Shown: piece after piece, positions 7,819 through 16,399 of the stretch
Layout of the letters: each line of letters starts with the position of its first letter
How positions within the stretch are numbered: position 1 is the first letter of the stretch
Assembly: GCF_003931915.1 (NCBI RefSeq)
Contig: NZ_RSAA01000015.1
Span: forward strand, 1-64,000
Direction: 5' to 3'
DNA from: Saccharopolyspora rhizosphaerae
Lineage (GTDB): Bacteria > Actinomycetota > Actinomycetes > Mycobacteriales > Pseudonocardiaceae
Length of the DNA stretch: 64,000 nucleotides
Notes under the pieces: model-generated
Databases searched by the model: none
The model's input: the letters and a program-made list of their open reading frames with translations, nothing else
What the model was told of the DNA's origin: nothing
Position numbers and translations under genes: made by a program

Positions 7819-10793
7819 ACGAGCCGGACCGCTTCGGCGCGGTCGGACTGCGGCGAGCAGTGTTGCAGTCCTGGGAATCCTCGCCGACCCGGTTCCGCGA
7901 GGACGCCAACGCCGAAGAGGACCTGCGCCTGGGCGGCTACCGCGACCGGTTGCTGGTCGAACTCGCGCAGAACGCCGCTGACGCCGCCGGTTCCGACGGC
8001 GTGCTCAGCGTCGAGCTCGTCGGTGACGAGCTGCGGGTGGCCAACACCGGCGCTCCGCTGACCGCCGAGGGCGTGGCTGCGCTGGCCTCGCTGCGCGCGT
8101 CGGCCAAGCGCGAGGGCGCCTCGGTCGGGCGCTTCGGCGTCGGGTTCGCCGCGGTGCTCGCCGTCTCCGACGAGCCGGCGGTGCTGTCCACCTCGGGCGG
8201 CGTCGTCTTCTCCGCCGAGCGCACCCGGCAGGCCGCCGCGGAGCTGCCCGGGCCTGCCGAAGAGCTGTCCCGCCGCGAAGGCGCGGTGCCGGTGCTGCGG
8301 TTGCCGTGGGAGGTCGACGGGTCGCCGCCGGAGGGCTTCACCACCGAGGTCCGGCTGCCGCTGCGTTCCGACGTGGACGCCGCCGCGCTGCTGGACTCCT
8401 GCACCGACCAGGCTCCCGGGCTGCTGCTGGCGCTGCCCGCGCTCAGCGAGATCCGGATCGGCCGCCAGACCTGGCGTCGCGTCGACGAGGACGCCGACCG
8501 CGTCGTGGTGCACGGCCCGGTGCGCAGCGACCGCTGGCTGGTGCACCGCGCTTCGGGCACGTTGAGCCACTCGGTGCTGGCCGGGCTGGGCGCGGAGCGC
8601 CGCTCGGAGGCGCAGTGGCAGGTCACCTGGGCTGTGCCGCTGGACGCCGATGGTGTCCCGATCCCGCTGGCCGAGGACGTCCTGCACACCCCGACGCCCA
8701 CCGAGGAGCGGCTGTCGCTGCCGGCCCGGCTGCTGGCGAGCGTGCCCGTCGAGGCCGATCGGCGTCGTGCCGCGGCGTCGCCCGCGACCCACGAGGTGCT
8801 GACCTTCGCCGCCGAGTGCTACCCGGCGCTGGTCGACAAGGTCCCCGGCGAGCACCGCACCGCGCTGGTGCCGCTGCCCGGGTTCCCGCTGTCCGATGTG
8901 GACGAGAAGCTGCGGCAGGGCGTCAACGACCGGCTGCGGGTCTCGGCGTGGCTGCCCGGTGCGGGTTCGAAACCGGTGGCGCCGCTGGAAGCCCGCGCGC
9001 TGGAGCACGGCACTCCGGAGCTGGTGGAACTGCTGCACGACGTCGTGCCGGGTCTGCTGGCCCCGGATCTCTCCGAGGCCCGGCACCGCCGCGCGCTGCA
9101 CGCCCTCGAAGTCCGCAGGCTCGGGGCCGCCGAGATCGTCGAGGCGGTCAGCGGGCTGAACCGCGAACCGCGCTGGTGGTACCGGCTCTACGACGCTCTG
9201 GCGCCGCTGCACGAAGCCGATCCGCACGCCCGCGAGGACTTCGCCGCGCTGCCGGTCCCGCTGGCCGACGGCCGCACCGTCAGCGGTGTGCGCGACGTGC
9301 TGCTCAGCCGGCCGGACAGCGACCTGGACCCGGCGGCCCTGCTGTCCACGTTGGACATCTCGGGCCTGCGCATCGCCCATCCCGAGGCCACCCACCCGCT
9401 GCTGGAGAAGTTGGGCGCGCACCCGGCCGGACCCGCCGAGCTGCTCGACGCGCCGCCGCTGGCGGACGCCGTGCGCAACAGCGTGTCCGACGCCCTGGCG
9501 GGCGTGGACGTGCGCCCGCTGGCCGAGGCGGTGCTGCGCCTGGTCGAGGAGTCGCACCCGCGCGACTGGCTGCGCGCGCTGGCGCTGCCCGACGACGAAG
9601 GCGACTTCCGCCGTGCCGACGAACTGCTGCTGCCGGAGGCGGCGCTGCTGTCGGTCATCGACACCGAGCACCTCGGCGAGGGAGCACCGCTGTCGGTGCT
9701 CGACCCCGAGATCGCGCGGCGCTGGCCCACCGAGCTGCTGACCTCGATCGGCGTGCTGGACGGCTTCGGCGTGCACGTCGAGGACGACCCGGTGGAGCCG
9801 GACGAGAGGTTCCCGGACTCCCGGCAGTGGTGGGCCGAGCAGGAGGCCGAGCGGCCTGAGGAGTGGCCGCCTGCGAGGTTCATCGGCGTCCGCGACTTGG
9901 ACCTGGTCGCCGACGACGCGTGGCCCGCCGCGATCAGCCTGCTCACCCGGGACCCGCAGACGCTGGAGGCGCTGCGCGAGCCGCACGGCTACTCGGCCTG
10001 GTGGATCGCGCGCTACGCGCTGGTCGAAGGTCACCCGCCGCGGCACTGGCGGCTGCCGGGGGCCGAGGAGCTCGCCGGCGTCTACGACCCGGTGCCCGAC
10101 GTCGTGCTGGACCAGGAGGCCCTGCGGCTGGCGGGCGTCCGCGCGGAACTGCGCGTCGACGACGTCGAGGACGCCGAAGACCTGCTGCAACGCCTCGGCG
10201 ACCCAGACCGCGCGATCCGCGCCGGAACCGCCCTGCGCGCCCACCAGGTGCTGGGCGAGGCCGTTGCCGAGGGCGTGGTCGACCCGGCCGAGATCGATCC
10301 GCCGGAGATGGTGCGCTCGGTCTCGGGCGCGGTGGTGAGCACGGGCCGTGCCGTCGTGCTGGACGAGCCGTGGATGCTCAGCGTCCTGGAGGCCCCGCTG
10401 GTCATCGCCGGCGGCAGCCCCGAGCAGTTCGAGGCCGAAGCGCTGGCCGAACTCCTCGACCTGCCGCTGGCCTCGGAGGAGAACACGCTGCGCGTCAGCG
10501 ACGGAGGGCGCGTCCAGCGCTGGTCCGAGGTCGCGAGAGTCGCCACCAGCTGCGAGCTCCTGGGCGTCGAGGTCCCGCACGGCGAGGTCGCGCTCCACGA
10601 CAAGCTGCGGGTGCAGGCGTCGACGGGCGAGCACCAGGTGCACTGGTGGGTCGAGCCCACGGGCGCGGTGCACGCCGAACGCACCCCGGACGGCCTCGCC
10701 CGAGCGCTGGCCTGGGCCGCGGACGCCTGGCCACAGCGCTTCGCCCTCGCAGCCCTGCTCGCCGACCCGGAGGCCACGACCCTGCTGCGCTAG
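7815..10793 (+). CDS. Large HSP90/sacsin-type ATP-binding protein
   Basis: A 992-residue protein. The N-terminal ~230 residues carry GHKL ATPase features: ELAQNAADAA (N-box, Asn binding Mg-ATP), an ELRVANTG motif (G1 box) and GRFGVGFAA (G2 box). This arrangement is that of the sacsin/HSP90-like N-terminal domain. The remaining ~750 residues are acidic, Leu/Asp/Glu-rich and without a domain I can name. It is translationally coupled to the DUF3027 gene by a GTGA overlap, a pairing I recall from other actinobacteria. Probable role: ATP-dependent chaperone or conformational switch; the client is unknown. Confidence 0.8.
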   Translation: MNEPDRFGAVGLRRAVLQSWESSPTRFREDANAEEDLRLGGYRDRLLVELAQNAADAAGSDGVLSVELVGDELRVANTGAPLTAEGVAALASLRASAKREGASVGRFGVGFAAVLAVSDEPAVLSTSGGVVFSAERTRQAAAELPGPAEELSRREGAVPVLRLPWEVDGSPPEGFTTEVRLPLRSDVDAAALLDSCTDQAPGLLLALPALSEIRIGRQTWRRVDEDADRVVVHGPVRSDRWLVHRASGTLSHSVLAGLGAERRSEAQWQVTWAVPLDADGVPIPLAEDVLHTPTPTEERLSLPARLLASVPVEADRRRAAASPATHEVLTFAAECYPALVDKVPGEHRTALVPLPGFPLSDVDEKLRQGVNDRLRVSAWLPGAGSKPVAPLEARALEHGTPELVELLHDVVPGLLAPDLSEARHRRALHALEVRRLGAAEIVEAVSGLNREPRWWYRLYDALAPLHEADPHAREDFAALPVPLADGRTVSGVRDVLLSRPDSDLDPAALLSTLDISGLRIAHPEATHPLLEKLGAHPAGPAELLDAPPLADAVRNSVSDALAGVDVRPLAEAVLRLVEESHPRDWLRALALPDDEGDFRRADELLLPEAALLSVIDTEHLGEGAPLSVLDPEIARRWPTELLTSIGVLDGFGVHVEDDPVEPDERFPDSRQWWAEQEAERPEEWPPARFIGVRDLDLVADDAWPAAISLLTRDPQTLEALREPHGYSAWWIARYALVEGHPPRHWRLPGAEELAGVYDPVPDVVLDQEALRLAGVRAELRVDDVEDAEDLLQRLGDPDRAIRAGTALRAHQVLGEAVAEGVVDPAEIDPPEMVRSVSGAVVSTGRAVVLDEPWMLSVLEAPLVIAGGSPEQFEAEALAELLDLPLASEENTLRVSDGGRVQRWSEVARVATSCELLGVEVPHGEVALHDKLRVQASTGEHQVHWWVEPTGAVHAERTPDGLARALAWAADAWPQRFALAALLADPEATTLLR

Positions 10794-10802
10794 GGCCGTC
10801 TC

Positions 10803-10887
10803 GTTCAGGGCTTGCTCTGCGTGGCGGTGCGGAACCTGACCGGCTCCGCATCGGCGTCCCGGCGTGGTCGCCACGAAGCCGTTCACC
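10803..10887 (+). repeat. Dispersed post-stop repeat, copy A
   Basis: Starts 9 bases after the stop of the ATPase gene with GTTCAGGGCTTGCTCTGCG and ends with CGCCACGAAGCCGTTCA. It shares long blocks with copy B at 45052 (GCTCTGCGTGGCGGTGC, GGCGTCCCGGCGT, CGCCACGAAGCCG). The inner parts form an imperfect inverted repeat (TGACCGGCT / AGCCGTTCA). The following bases to 11157 hold no supported gene. Confidence 0.6.
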
Positions 10888-11157
10888 ACTGGTGCAGCGG
10901 CTACCGCCGCGTTCCTAGCGCCGCGGCCGGCTGCACCAAGGACCGCGACGGCGGAACCCTCCGCTTCACCACCCAGGAGGGGAACCGCTTCCTCCACTCA
11001 CTGTCCCGGACGCCGACCCGGTCGGCGCTGCGGCGAACTTCGACGCAGTGGCCCTCCTCGCCGCTGTGGCTGGACGTGCGCCGGTCACGGAACCTCGGCT
11101 TCCTCCAACCACTGCCGTCGCGCCCACCAGGACGACCTCAGCGGTGTACGCCGGGGA

Positions 11158-11880
11158 CTACGCCTTCGCCTCCACGCTGATGACGGCGTCGAGGAACGGA
11201 CAGATCTCGTCCGGGTCGTCGAGGAACACTCCGGCACGCCGATGTTCCAGGTGGACGATGGGCGCTGCCGCGCTGCGGGGATCACCTGCACGGTGATGTG
11301 GTCGTGGCAGGCCATCTTCGCGATGTGGCGCAGCTGCGCTCATCAAGGACCGCCCACCGGCCGCGCGAGGATCGACTCGTCCAGGAGTGCGTGCTGCGCA
11401 ACGGGTTTCGGTTTGGTCAACGCGCGTTGCCTGCTCAAGCGCAGGGAAGTCCTGGCTGCCACGATCTCCTCGTCGGCGCATCACGACCCGCGCGTCGTCG
11501 GCGGTCTGCAGCAGTCGCGCAACGAAACCCGGGCGAGACATCGGTGATCTCCGGCTCGGACTCCAGCAGCGACACGAGCTGGGACGGCAGTCCCGGTCGA
11601 CCGGCTTCCCACCAGTGCGTGCGGTGCGCCTCGTGCGCGAGCTCCAGGAGGCGTGCGCGCTCGCGGCCGCGGACCCCCTGGCGCTCCCAGGGCGAGGGGA
11701 TCTCGATGCCGCTCGGGGTCTCCTCGCCCGACTCGGCGCGGCCGAGGGTGGCTCGCGACCAACCGCGCACACCGCCGCCAGCTCCTCCCGGCGCAACCCG
11801 GCGTCCTTGCGGAGTCGGCGAACCTCCCCGTCCCTGTGCGCGAGCCGTTGTCCCACGCGCAATTCGATCTCAGGGCCGGA
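11158..11880 (-). pseudogene. Decayed XRE-family regulator (DUF5753 type), several frameshifts
   Basis: Three reading frames together recreate an XRE regulator of the Scr1/DUF5753 kind. The fragments are VGQRLAHRDGEVRRLRKDAG, then WSRATLGRAESGEE with a run to LVSLLESEPEITDVSP in a second frame, then ARLLQTADDARVVMRRR, then AQLRHIAKMACHDH/ITVQVIP, then VHLEHRRAGVFLDDPDEI in the original frame. At least four frame changes are needed. About 20-25 residues normally between VQVIP and the LEHRRAG block are missing, so this is true decay and not one sequencing slip. Intact relatives are DNA-binding proteins of toxin-antitoxin-like or developmental pairs. The small gene divergently transcribed next to it (11964) is intact. 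Confidence 0.75.
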
Positions 11881-11963
11881 GACGCCACCACTACACGACC
11901 TGATGAACGTGATTGCCCTCTTCTCCGGAGCGACGGTCTCATGTTTCCGATCGAGGAGGAGAA

Positions 11964-12176
11964 TTGACCGAACACCTCACCCACGTCTGGCGCCCGCTGC
12001 CCGGCAGCCGCCACGCCTTCCCCGCCTCAGCGCTCAAGTGCAGCCCCGATGAGCAGGCAGAATCCTACTGCGGCATCCAGGTCGAGGCGGCCCGTCTGCA
12101 CACGGCCACCGAGATCGACTGGATCGTCGAACCGACCTGCTCCGCCTGCTGGGAAATCCTGAAGAACAGATCTTGA
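11964..12176 (+). CDS. Small Cys/His protein, probable zinc-binding
   Basis: A 70-residue protein. The TTG at 11964 is chosen because a GAGGAGGAG ribosome site lies just before it and gives the start MTEHLTHVWRPLPGSRHAFP. Cysteines 26, 36, 59 and 62 (the last two as CSAC) with H6, H17 and H46 suggest a metal-binding fold. In my recollection similar proteins sit beside XRE/DUF5753 regulators in Pseudonocardiaceae, and here one such regulator lies divergent but broken. Function unknown. Confidence 0.7.
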   Translation: MTEHLTHVWRPLPGSRHAFPASALKCSPDEQAESYCGIQVEAARLHTATEIDWIVEPTCSACWEILKNRS

Positions 12177-12318
12177 GACTGCACGCGGGACAATTCTCGT
12201 GAGCGTTCGCTCCACGAACTGGCGCGCACCAGGAGTGGTGCACGAAGCCGCTCGGATTCCCAGTCCGAGGATTTCGCCCCACCCGCGCCGGTCAGCGAAC
12301 AACCCTCGACAGCGGGTC

Positions 12319-12618
12319 TCAGGTGTCGAGACCGGAGAGACCCTGCCAGGAGCCCCGGGAGCCGCGGCGCGCAGCACTGCGCTGCCAGCGGAAGACCCCG
12401 TAACCGATGATGCCGAGCACGGTGCCGGCGAGGCAGCTGAAGAACTGGATGTCGAAGCTGCCGTCGACGAGGTCGCGCCAGCCGAGCAGCACCGCGCCCG
12501 CGAACCACAAGGCCGTGCCGAACAGCACCACCGGCGTCGGGTCCGCCAACCTGCGCGGCAGTGGTGGGACCGGTCGGTGAGCTGCGTCGGAGGGGGCGCG
12601 TTCGCCGTCTTGTGCCAC
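12319..12618 (-). CDS. DUF2530-type small membrane protein
   Basis: A 99-residue protein with an N-terminal Pro-rich stretch (PVPPLPRRLADPTPVV) and two transmembrane helices (about residues 28-45 and 55-73), ending with a basic tail. Layout and position beside a MarR gene match DUF2530, the family of M. tuberculosis Rv0879c. Function unknown. The start GTG at 12618 gives the usual length. It is divergent from the permease gene with only 63 bases between. Confidence 0.72.
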   Translation of the reverse strand: MAQDGERAPSDAAHRPVPPLPRRLADPTPVVLFGTALWFAGAVLLGWRDLVDGSFDIQFFSCLAGTVLGIIGYGVFRWQRSAARRGSRGSWQGLSGLDT

Positions 12619-12681
12619 GTCAGGCAGGCTACTCCCGGTAACAACGGCCCGCGCACAGGCCACCGTGATTGGAAAGTTCGA

Positions 12682-14148
12682 ATGGTGGAGAGAACCGAGA
12701 GCAAGACTTCGCTGCTGGACCGCTACTTCAAGATCAGTGAGCGCGGATCCAGCGTGGGCCGAGAAGTTCGAGGAGGTCTGGTCACCTTCGTGACCGTGGC
12801 CTACATCATCGTGCTGAACCCGCTGATCCTCGGCAGCGCTTCGCCGACCGACGCGGGCGCCAAGCACGACGTGCTGGGCAACATCCTTCCCATCCCGCAG
12901 GTCGCGGCCGCCACGGCGCTGGTCGCGGGTGTCATGACGATCCTGTTCGGACTGATCGCCAACTACCCGTTCGCCATCGCCACCGGCCTGGGCATCAACA
13001 CCCTGCTGGCCGTGACGATCGCGCCGCAGGTGACCTGGCCGGAGGCCATGGGTCTGGTCGTCGTCGACGGCCTCGTGATCCTCGTGCTGGTCGCGACCGG
13101 CTTCCGCACCGCGGTGTTCAACGCCGTGCCCGCGGACCTCAAGGCCGCGATCGCGGTCGGCATCGGCCTGTTCATCACCTTCGTGGGCCTGGTCGACGCC
13201 GGTTTCGTGCGCCGGCTTCCCGACGCGGCCGACACCACCGTCCCGGTCGGACTGGGCATCAACGGCTCGATCGCGTCCTTGCCGACGGCGGTGTTCGTCT
13301 TCGGCCTGGTGCTGACCTCGATCCTGGTCGCGCGCAAGGTCCGCGGCGGCATCCTCATCAGCGTCGTGGTCACCACGCTCCTGTCGATCGTCATCGAGTC
13401 GATCTTCCACGCCGGCTCCTCCAGCGACACCGGTGAGACCGGCTGGAACCTGGGCTACCCGGCGCTGCCGGAGCAGATCGCCGGACTGCCGGACCTCTCG
13501 CTGGTCGGCGACATCTCCTTCGGCGCCTTCACGCGGCTGCCGGCGCTGGCCGCGTCGATGCTGGTGTTCACGCTGGTGCTGGCGAACTTCTTCGACGCCA
13601 TGGGCACGATGACCGGTCTCGGCAAGGAAGGCGGCCTCACCGACAAGGAGGGGAACCTCCCGGGCATCGGCAAGGCGCTGGGCGTCGAGGGCCTCGGCGC
13701 GGTCGCCGGTGGTGTGGGTTCGGCGAGCTCGAACACGGTCTTCGTGGAGTCGGCCTCCGGCATCGCCGAGGGCGCTCGCACCGGTCTGGCCAACGTCGTC
13801 ACCGGGGTGCTGTTCCTCGCGGCGATGTTCCTGACCCCGCTGTACCAGGTCGTGCCCGTGGAGGCCGCCGCTCCGGTGCTGGTCGTGGTGGGCGCGATGA
13901 TGCTGGGACAGATCAGCCAGATCAACCTGTCGGACTTCACCATCGCGCTTCCGGCGTTCCTGACCATCACGGTCATGCCGTTCACGTACTCGATCGCCAA
14001 CGGCATCGGCGCCGGGTTCGTCAGCTACGTGCTGCTGCGCAGCGCCACCGGCAAGGCCCGTGAGGTGCACCCGCTGATGTGGGTCGTGGCAGCCGCCTTC
14101 GTGCTGTACTTCGCCTCCGGCCCGCTCGGAGACCTCCTGGGCATCTGA
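12682..14148 (+). CDS. NCS2-family purine/nucleobase permease (AzgA-like)
   Basis: A 488-residue integral membrane protein with about 12-14 helices. The N-terminal FVTVAYIIVLNP, GLGINTLLA, DLKAAIAVGIGLFITFVG and FANFFDAMGT-like (LANFFDAMGTMTGL) motifs are those of the AzgA subgroup of NCS2 proton symporters, which import adenine, guanine or hypoxanthine. The sequence GGVGSASSNTVFVESASGIAEG matches the signature helix region around the substrate site. A GGAAAG ribosome site precedes the ATG, and a strong hairpin terminator follows the stop. Exact substrate not determinable. Confidence 0.88.
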   Translation: MVERTESKTSLLDRYFKISERGSSVGREVRGGLVTFVTVAYIIVLNPLILGSASPTDAGAKHDVLGNILPIPQVAAATALVAGVMTILFGLIANYPFAIATGLGINTLLAVTIAPQVTWPEAMGLVVVDGLVILVLVATGFRTAVFNAVPADLKAAIAVGIGLFITFVGLVDAGFVRRLPDAADTTVPVGLGINGSIASLPTAVFVFGLVLTSILVARKVRGGILISVVVTTLLSIVIESIFHAGSSSDTGETGWNLGYPALPEQIAGLPDLSLVGDISFGAFTRLPALAASMLVFTLVLANFFDAMGTMTGLGKEGGLTDKEGNLPGIGKALGVEGLGAVAGGVGSASSNTVFVESASGIAEGARTGLANVVTGVLFLAAMFLTPLYQVVPVEAAAPVLVVVGAMMLGQISQINLSDFTIALPAFLTITVMPFTYSIANGIGAGFVSYVLLRSATGKAREVHPLMWVVAAAFVLYFASGPLGDLLGI

Positions 14149-14161
14149 TCGAGCCCGCAGC

Positions 14162-14205
14162 GCAGAGGCGCCCGCGTCCGACACCCCGGACGCGGGCGTC
14201 TCTGC
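14162..14205 (+). terminator. Hairpin terminator after purine permease
   Basis: A 19-bp stem (14162-14180 with 14187-14205, one G-T wobble) and a 6-base loop, 14 bases after the permease stop, followed by TTCGT. Confidence 0.85.
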
Positions 14206-14463
14206 TTCGTCCGCCCACCGCGGCCGCCTGGTCCCACCCCGAGGCCGATGAGCGCCGGAGCGACGCGTCTCCGGCCCGGAGGTGGGACGCGTGGGGAGAT
14301 CACGGCCGGACGGACCGGGGTGGTGGCGCGGCGTGGAGTCGGGAGGTCCTGGAACTGCGCAGTTCGACCGGGAAGTTCGGGGCCAGATCTGCCGAACCAC
14401 TCGCTTCCCTGGTTAGGGTGTGCGTCCATTGGTTGAGAACCACTTTGTCCGATATTCCCGAGA

Positions 14464-14480
14464 TAGTTTGGTAGACTAAC
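14464..14480 (+). promoter_or_regulatory. MarR promoter with overlapping operator-like repeat
   Basis: A -10 element TAGACT (14472-14477) ends 6 bases before the GTG start, so the mRNA is probably leaderless. It overlaps an inverted repeat GTTTG-GTAGA-CTAAC (4 of 5 bases paired) and TAGT-N7-ACTA, consistent with autorepression by the MarR protein. Confidence 0.5.
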
Positions 14481-14483
14481 GAC

Positions 14484-14918
14484 GTGTCCGATATCGCGGA
14501 GCGCGAGCGCACCCTGGCGAGCCGCCTGCGGCTCGCGGTCGTTCGCCTGAACCGTCGGCTGCGCGCGCAGCGGGCCGATTCGGCCCTGACGCTGTCCCAG
14601 CTGTCGGCCCTCTCGTGCCTGCACAAGGCCGGCTCGATGACGCCGGGCGAACTGGCGGCCAAGGAGGGCGTCCAGCCACCATCGATGACCAGGGTCATCG
14701 CGGCGCTGGAGGAGAACGGGCTGGTGGTCCGGCGGGCCCACCCCACTGACGGCCGGCAGGCCATCGTCGAGGTGACCGAGTCTGGCAAGGCCCGCGTGGA
14801 GGAAGAGGTCACCATCCGCGAGCGCTGGCTCGACCAGCACCTCGCGGAGCTGGACGCCGAAGAACTGGCGGTGCTCTCACGCGCCGCCGAGATCATCGAC
14901 CGGTTGGCCAGTCGATGA
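14484..14918 (+). CDS. MarR-family transcriptional regulator
   Basis: A 144-residue winged-helix protein. Residues 35-100 carry the MarR domain: LSQLSALSCLHKAGSMTPGE, recognition helix PPSMTRVIAALEENGLV and wing HPTDGRQAIVEVT. It would act as a dimer, usually as a repressor released by a small phenolic or hydrophobic ligand. The EntS-like MFS exporter gene lies 29 bases downstream in the same direction and is the likely target along with its own promoter. The start at GTG 14484 fits a leaderless transcript. Syntenic with Rv0880. Confidence 0.9.
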   Translation: MSDIAERERTLASRLRLAVVRLNRRLRAQRADSALTLSQLSALSCLHKAGSMTPGELAAKEGVQPPSMTRVIAALEENGLVVRRAHPTDGRQAIVEVTESGKARVEEEVTIRERWLDQHLAELDAEELAVLSRAAEIIDRLASR

Positions 14919-14947
14919 GGGAGCACTGAGAGGCGGTACGCGGAAGC

Positions 14948-16252
14948 GTGGTTGCTCGGAGGTCTGCGGAGGGCGAAGGCGCCGAGGACCGGGGCAACCA
15001 CCCGACGCGCGCAGCGGACCGCGGTGGCATGTTCCGCTCGCTGCGCGAGCGCAACTACCGCCTCTACGCCTCCGGTCAGGTCGTCTCGCTGACCGGCACC
15101 TGGATGCAGCGGGCCGCGCAGGACTGGCTCGTGCTGGAGCTCTCCGGCGGCAGCCCGGCCGCGCTCGGCGTGGCCGTGGCGCTGCAGTTCCTCCCGACCC
15201 TCGCCCTCACGCTGTGGGCCGGTGTGTTCGCCGACCGGTTCGACAAGCGCATGATCCTGATCATCACGCAGAGCGCCCTGGGTCTGTGCGGCTTCGCGCT
15301 GGGGGCGCTCGACGTCACCGGGATCGTCGTCCTGTGGCAGGTCTACGTCCTGTGCTTCGTGCTCGGCTGCTTCTCCGCGGTGGACGCGCCGGTGCGGCAG
15401 TCCTTCGTGGTCGAGATGGTCGGCCCTGCGCAGCTGACCAACGCCGTCGCGTTGAACTCCATGACCTTCAACCTGGCCCGCATCGTCGGGCCCGCCATCG
15501 CCGGGGTGGCCATCACCGCCATCGGCACCGGCTGGGTGTTCCTGTTCAACGGGCTGAGCTCGGTGGCCGTGGTGGCCGGTCTGCTGCTGATGGACACCGC
15601 CCTGCTGCACCGGGCCGACACCGTGGACCGGGAACGCGGGCAGCTGCGGGCCGGCCTCCGCTACGTGCGGAGGCGGCCGGACCTCGTCGTGGTGATGGTG
15701 CTGGTCTTCTCGGTCAGCACCTTCGGGATGAACTTCGAGAGCACTCTCGCGGTGATCGCCCGCAACGTCTTCCAGCGCGACGCCGACGGTTATGGGCTGC
15801 TCATCACGATGCTCGCGGTGGGCACGCTGACCGGCGCGACGCTGGCCGCGCGGCGCAGCGCGAAGCCCGGGTCCCGATTGCGGCTGATGCTGATCGGTGC
15901 GGGCGTGTTCGGCGCCCTGGAGGCGCTGGCCGGGGTGATGCCGCACTACTGGCTGTTCGCGACGGCCCTGGTCCCGGTCGGCATCGCGATGATGACCTTC
16001 ACGACCAGCGCGAACTCGACCGTGCAGCTGGCCGTCGAGCCCACGATGCGGGGGCGCGTCATGGGTCTCTACATGATGCTGTTCCTCGGCGGCAGACCGC
16101 TGGGCGGTCTGACCGCGGGTTGGCTGGCGGAGGTCTTCGGTCCGCGCTGGCCGGTCGTGCTCGGTGGGCTGATCTCGCTCACGGCTGCCGTCGCCGGGGC
16201 CGTGGTGCTGTCGCGGCAGCGCAAGAGGGGGTTGATCCAACCGCTAGGTTAG
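14948..16252 (+). CDS. MFS exporter of the EntS (MFS_3) type
   Basis: A 434-residue carrier with 12 predicted helices. RNYRLYASGQVVSLTGTWMQ at the N-terminus, DRFDKR between helices 2 and 3 (MFS signature loop) and DAPVRQSFVVEMVG are typical of the group related to the enterobactin exporter EntS. Likely role: efflux of a drug or a siderophore-like metabolite; the substrate is unproven. It forms a two-gene unit with the MarR regulator. A near-perfect iron box overlaps its stop codon, but lies after the gene, so it cannot be its own promoter. Confidence 0.85.
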   Translation: MVARRSAEGEGAEDRGNHPTRAADRGGMFRSLRERNYRLYASGQVVSLTGTWMQRAAQDWLVLELSGGSPAALGVAVALQFLPTLALTLWAGVFADRFDKRMILIITQSALGLCGFALGALDVTGIVVLWQVYVLCFVLGCFSAVDAPVRQSFVVEMVGPAQLTNAVALNSMTFNLARIVGPAIAGVAITAIGTGWVFLFNGLSSVAVVAGLLLMDTALLHRADTVDRERGQLRAGLRYVRRRPDLVVVMVLVFSVSTFGMNFESTLAVIARNVFQRDADGYGLLITMLAVGTLTGATLAARRSAKPGSRLRLMLIGAGVFGALEALAGVMPHYWLFATALVPVGIAMMTFTTSANSTVQLAVEPTMRGRVMGLYMMLFLGGRPLGGLTAGWLAEVFGPRWPVVLGGLISLTAAVAGAVVLSRQRKRGLIQPLG

Positions 16253-16262
16253 GCTAACCTAA
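16232..16262 (+). promoter_or_regulatory. Iron box (IdeR/DtxR type) overlapping a consensus promoter
   Basis: CTAGGTTAGGCTAACCTAA (16244-16262) matches the 19-base DtxR/IdeR consensus except for its first base. A promoter reading right overlaps it: -35 TTGATC (16232-16237), 17-base spacer, -10 TAACCT (16255-16260). Binding of an iron-loaded regulator would block it, giving transcription only when iron is scarce. The box lies in the convergent gap after the MFS gene and no coding gene starts downstream on the plus strand. Confidence 0.8.
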
Positions 16263-16266
16263 TACA

Positions 16267-16350
16267 CGTCCGCTTCGTGGTGGGAGCGGTAGTCAGTTCG
16301 GGAACAGATCGAGCCCCGGTCTCCGCGAGGAGGCCGGGGCTCGATCATTT
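16267..16350 (+). ncRNA. Candidate iron-repressed small RNA (about 84 nt)
   Basis: Predicted only from context: a promoter overlapping an iron box, a start expected near 16267, and a 13-bp hairpin terminator ending at 16346. There is no ribosome site or credible short ORF between them. Its 3' end would face the end of the superoxide dismutase gene. Alternatives: the box controls an unrecognised leaderless peptide, or is an evolutionary leftover. Confidence 0.35.
16307..16346. terminator. Bidirectional hairpin between MFS and sodA
   Basis: Perfect 13-bp stem GATCGAGCCCCGG / CCGGGGCTCGATC (16307-16319 with 16334-16346); the loop can form an extra CTCC/GGAG stem. Followed by ATTT on the plus strand. 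Serves the convergent genes on both sides. Confidence 0.85.
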
Positions 16351-16399
16351 CCGGCGGCAAGAACGTGTCGGAGCACCCACCGCCGAGCTCTCCGGAGCG

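Noticed and set aside
12319-14400. A 693-codon minus-strand open frame
   Set aside because: Most of it is antisense to the purine permease and rich in His/Arg/Asp. Only its last 99 codons, the DUF2530 gene, are real.
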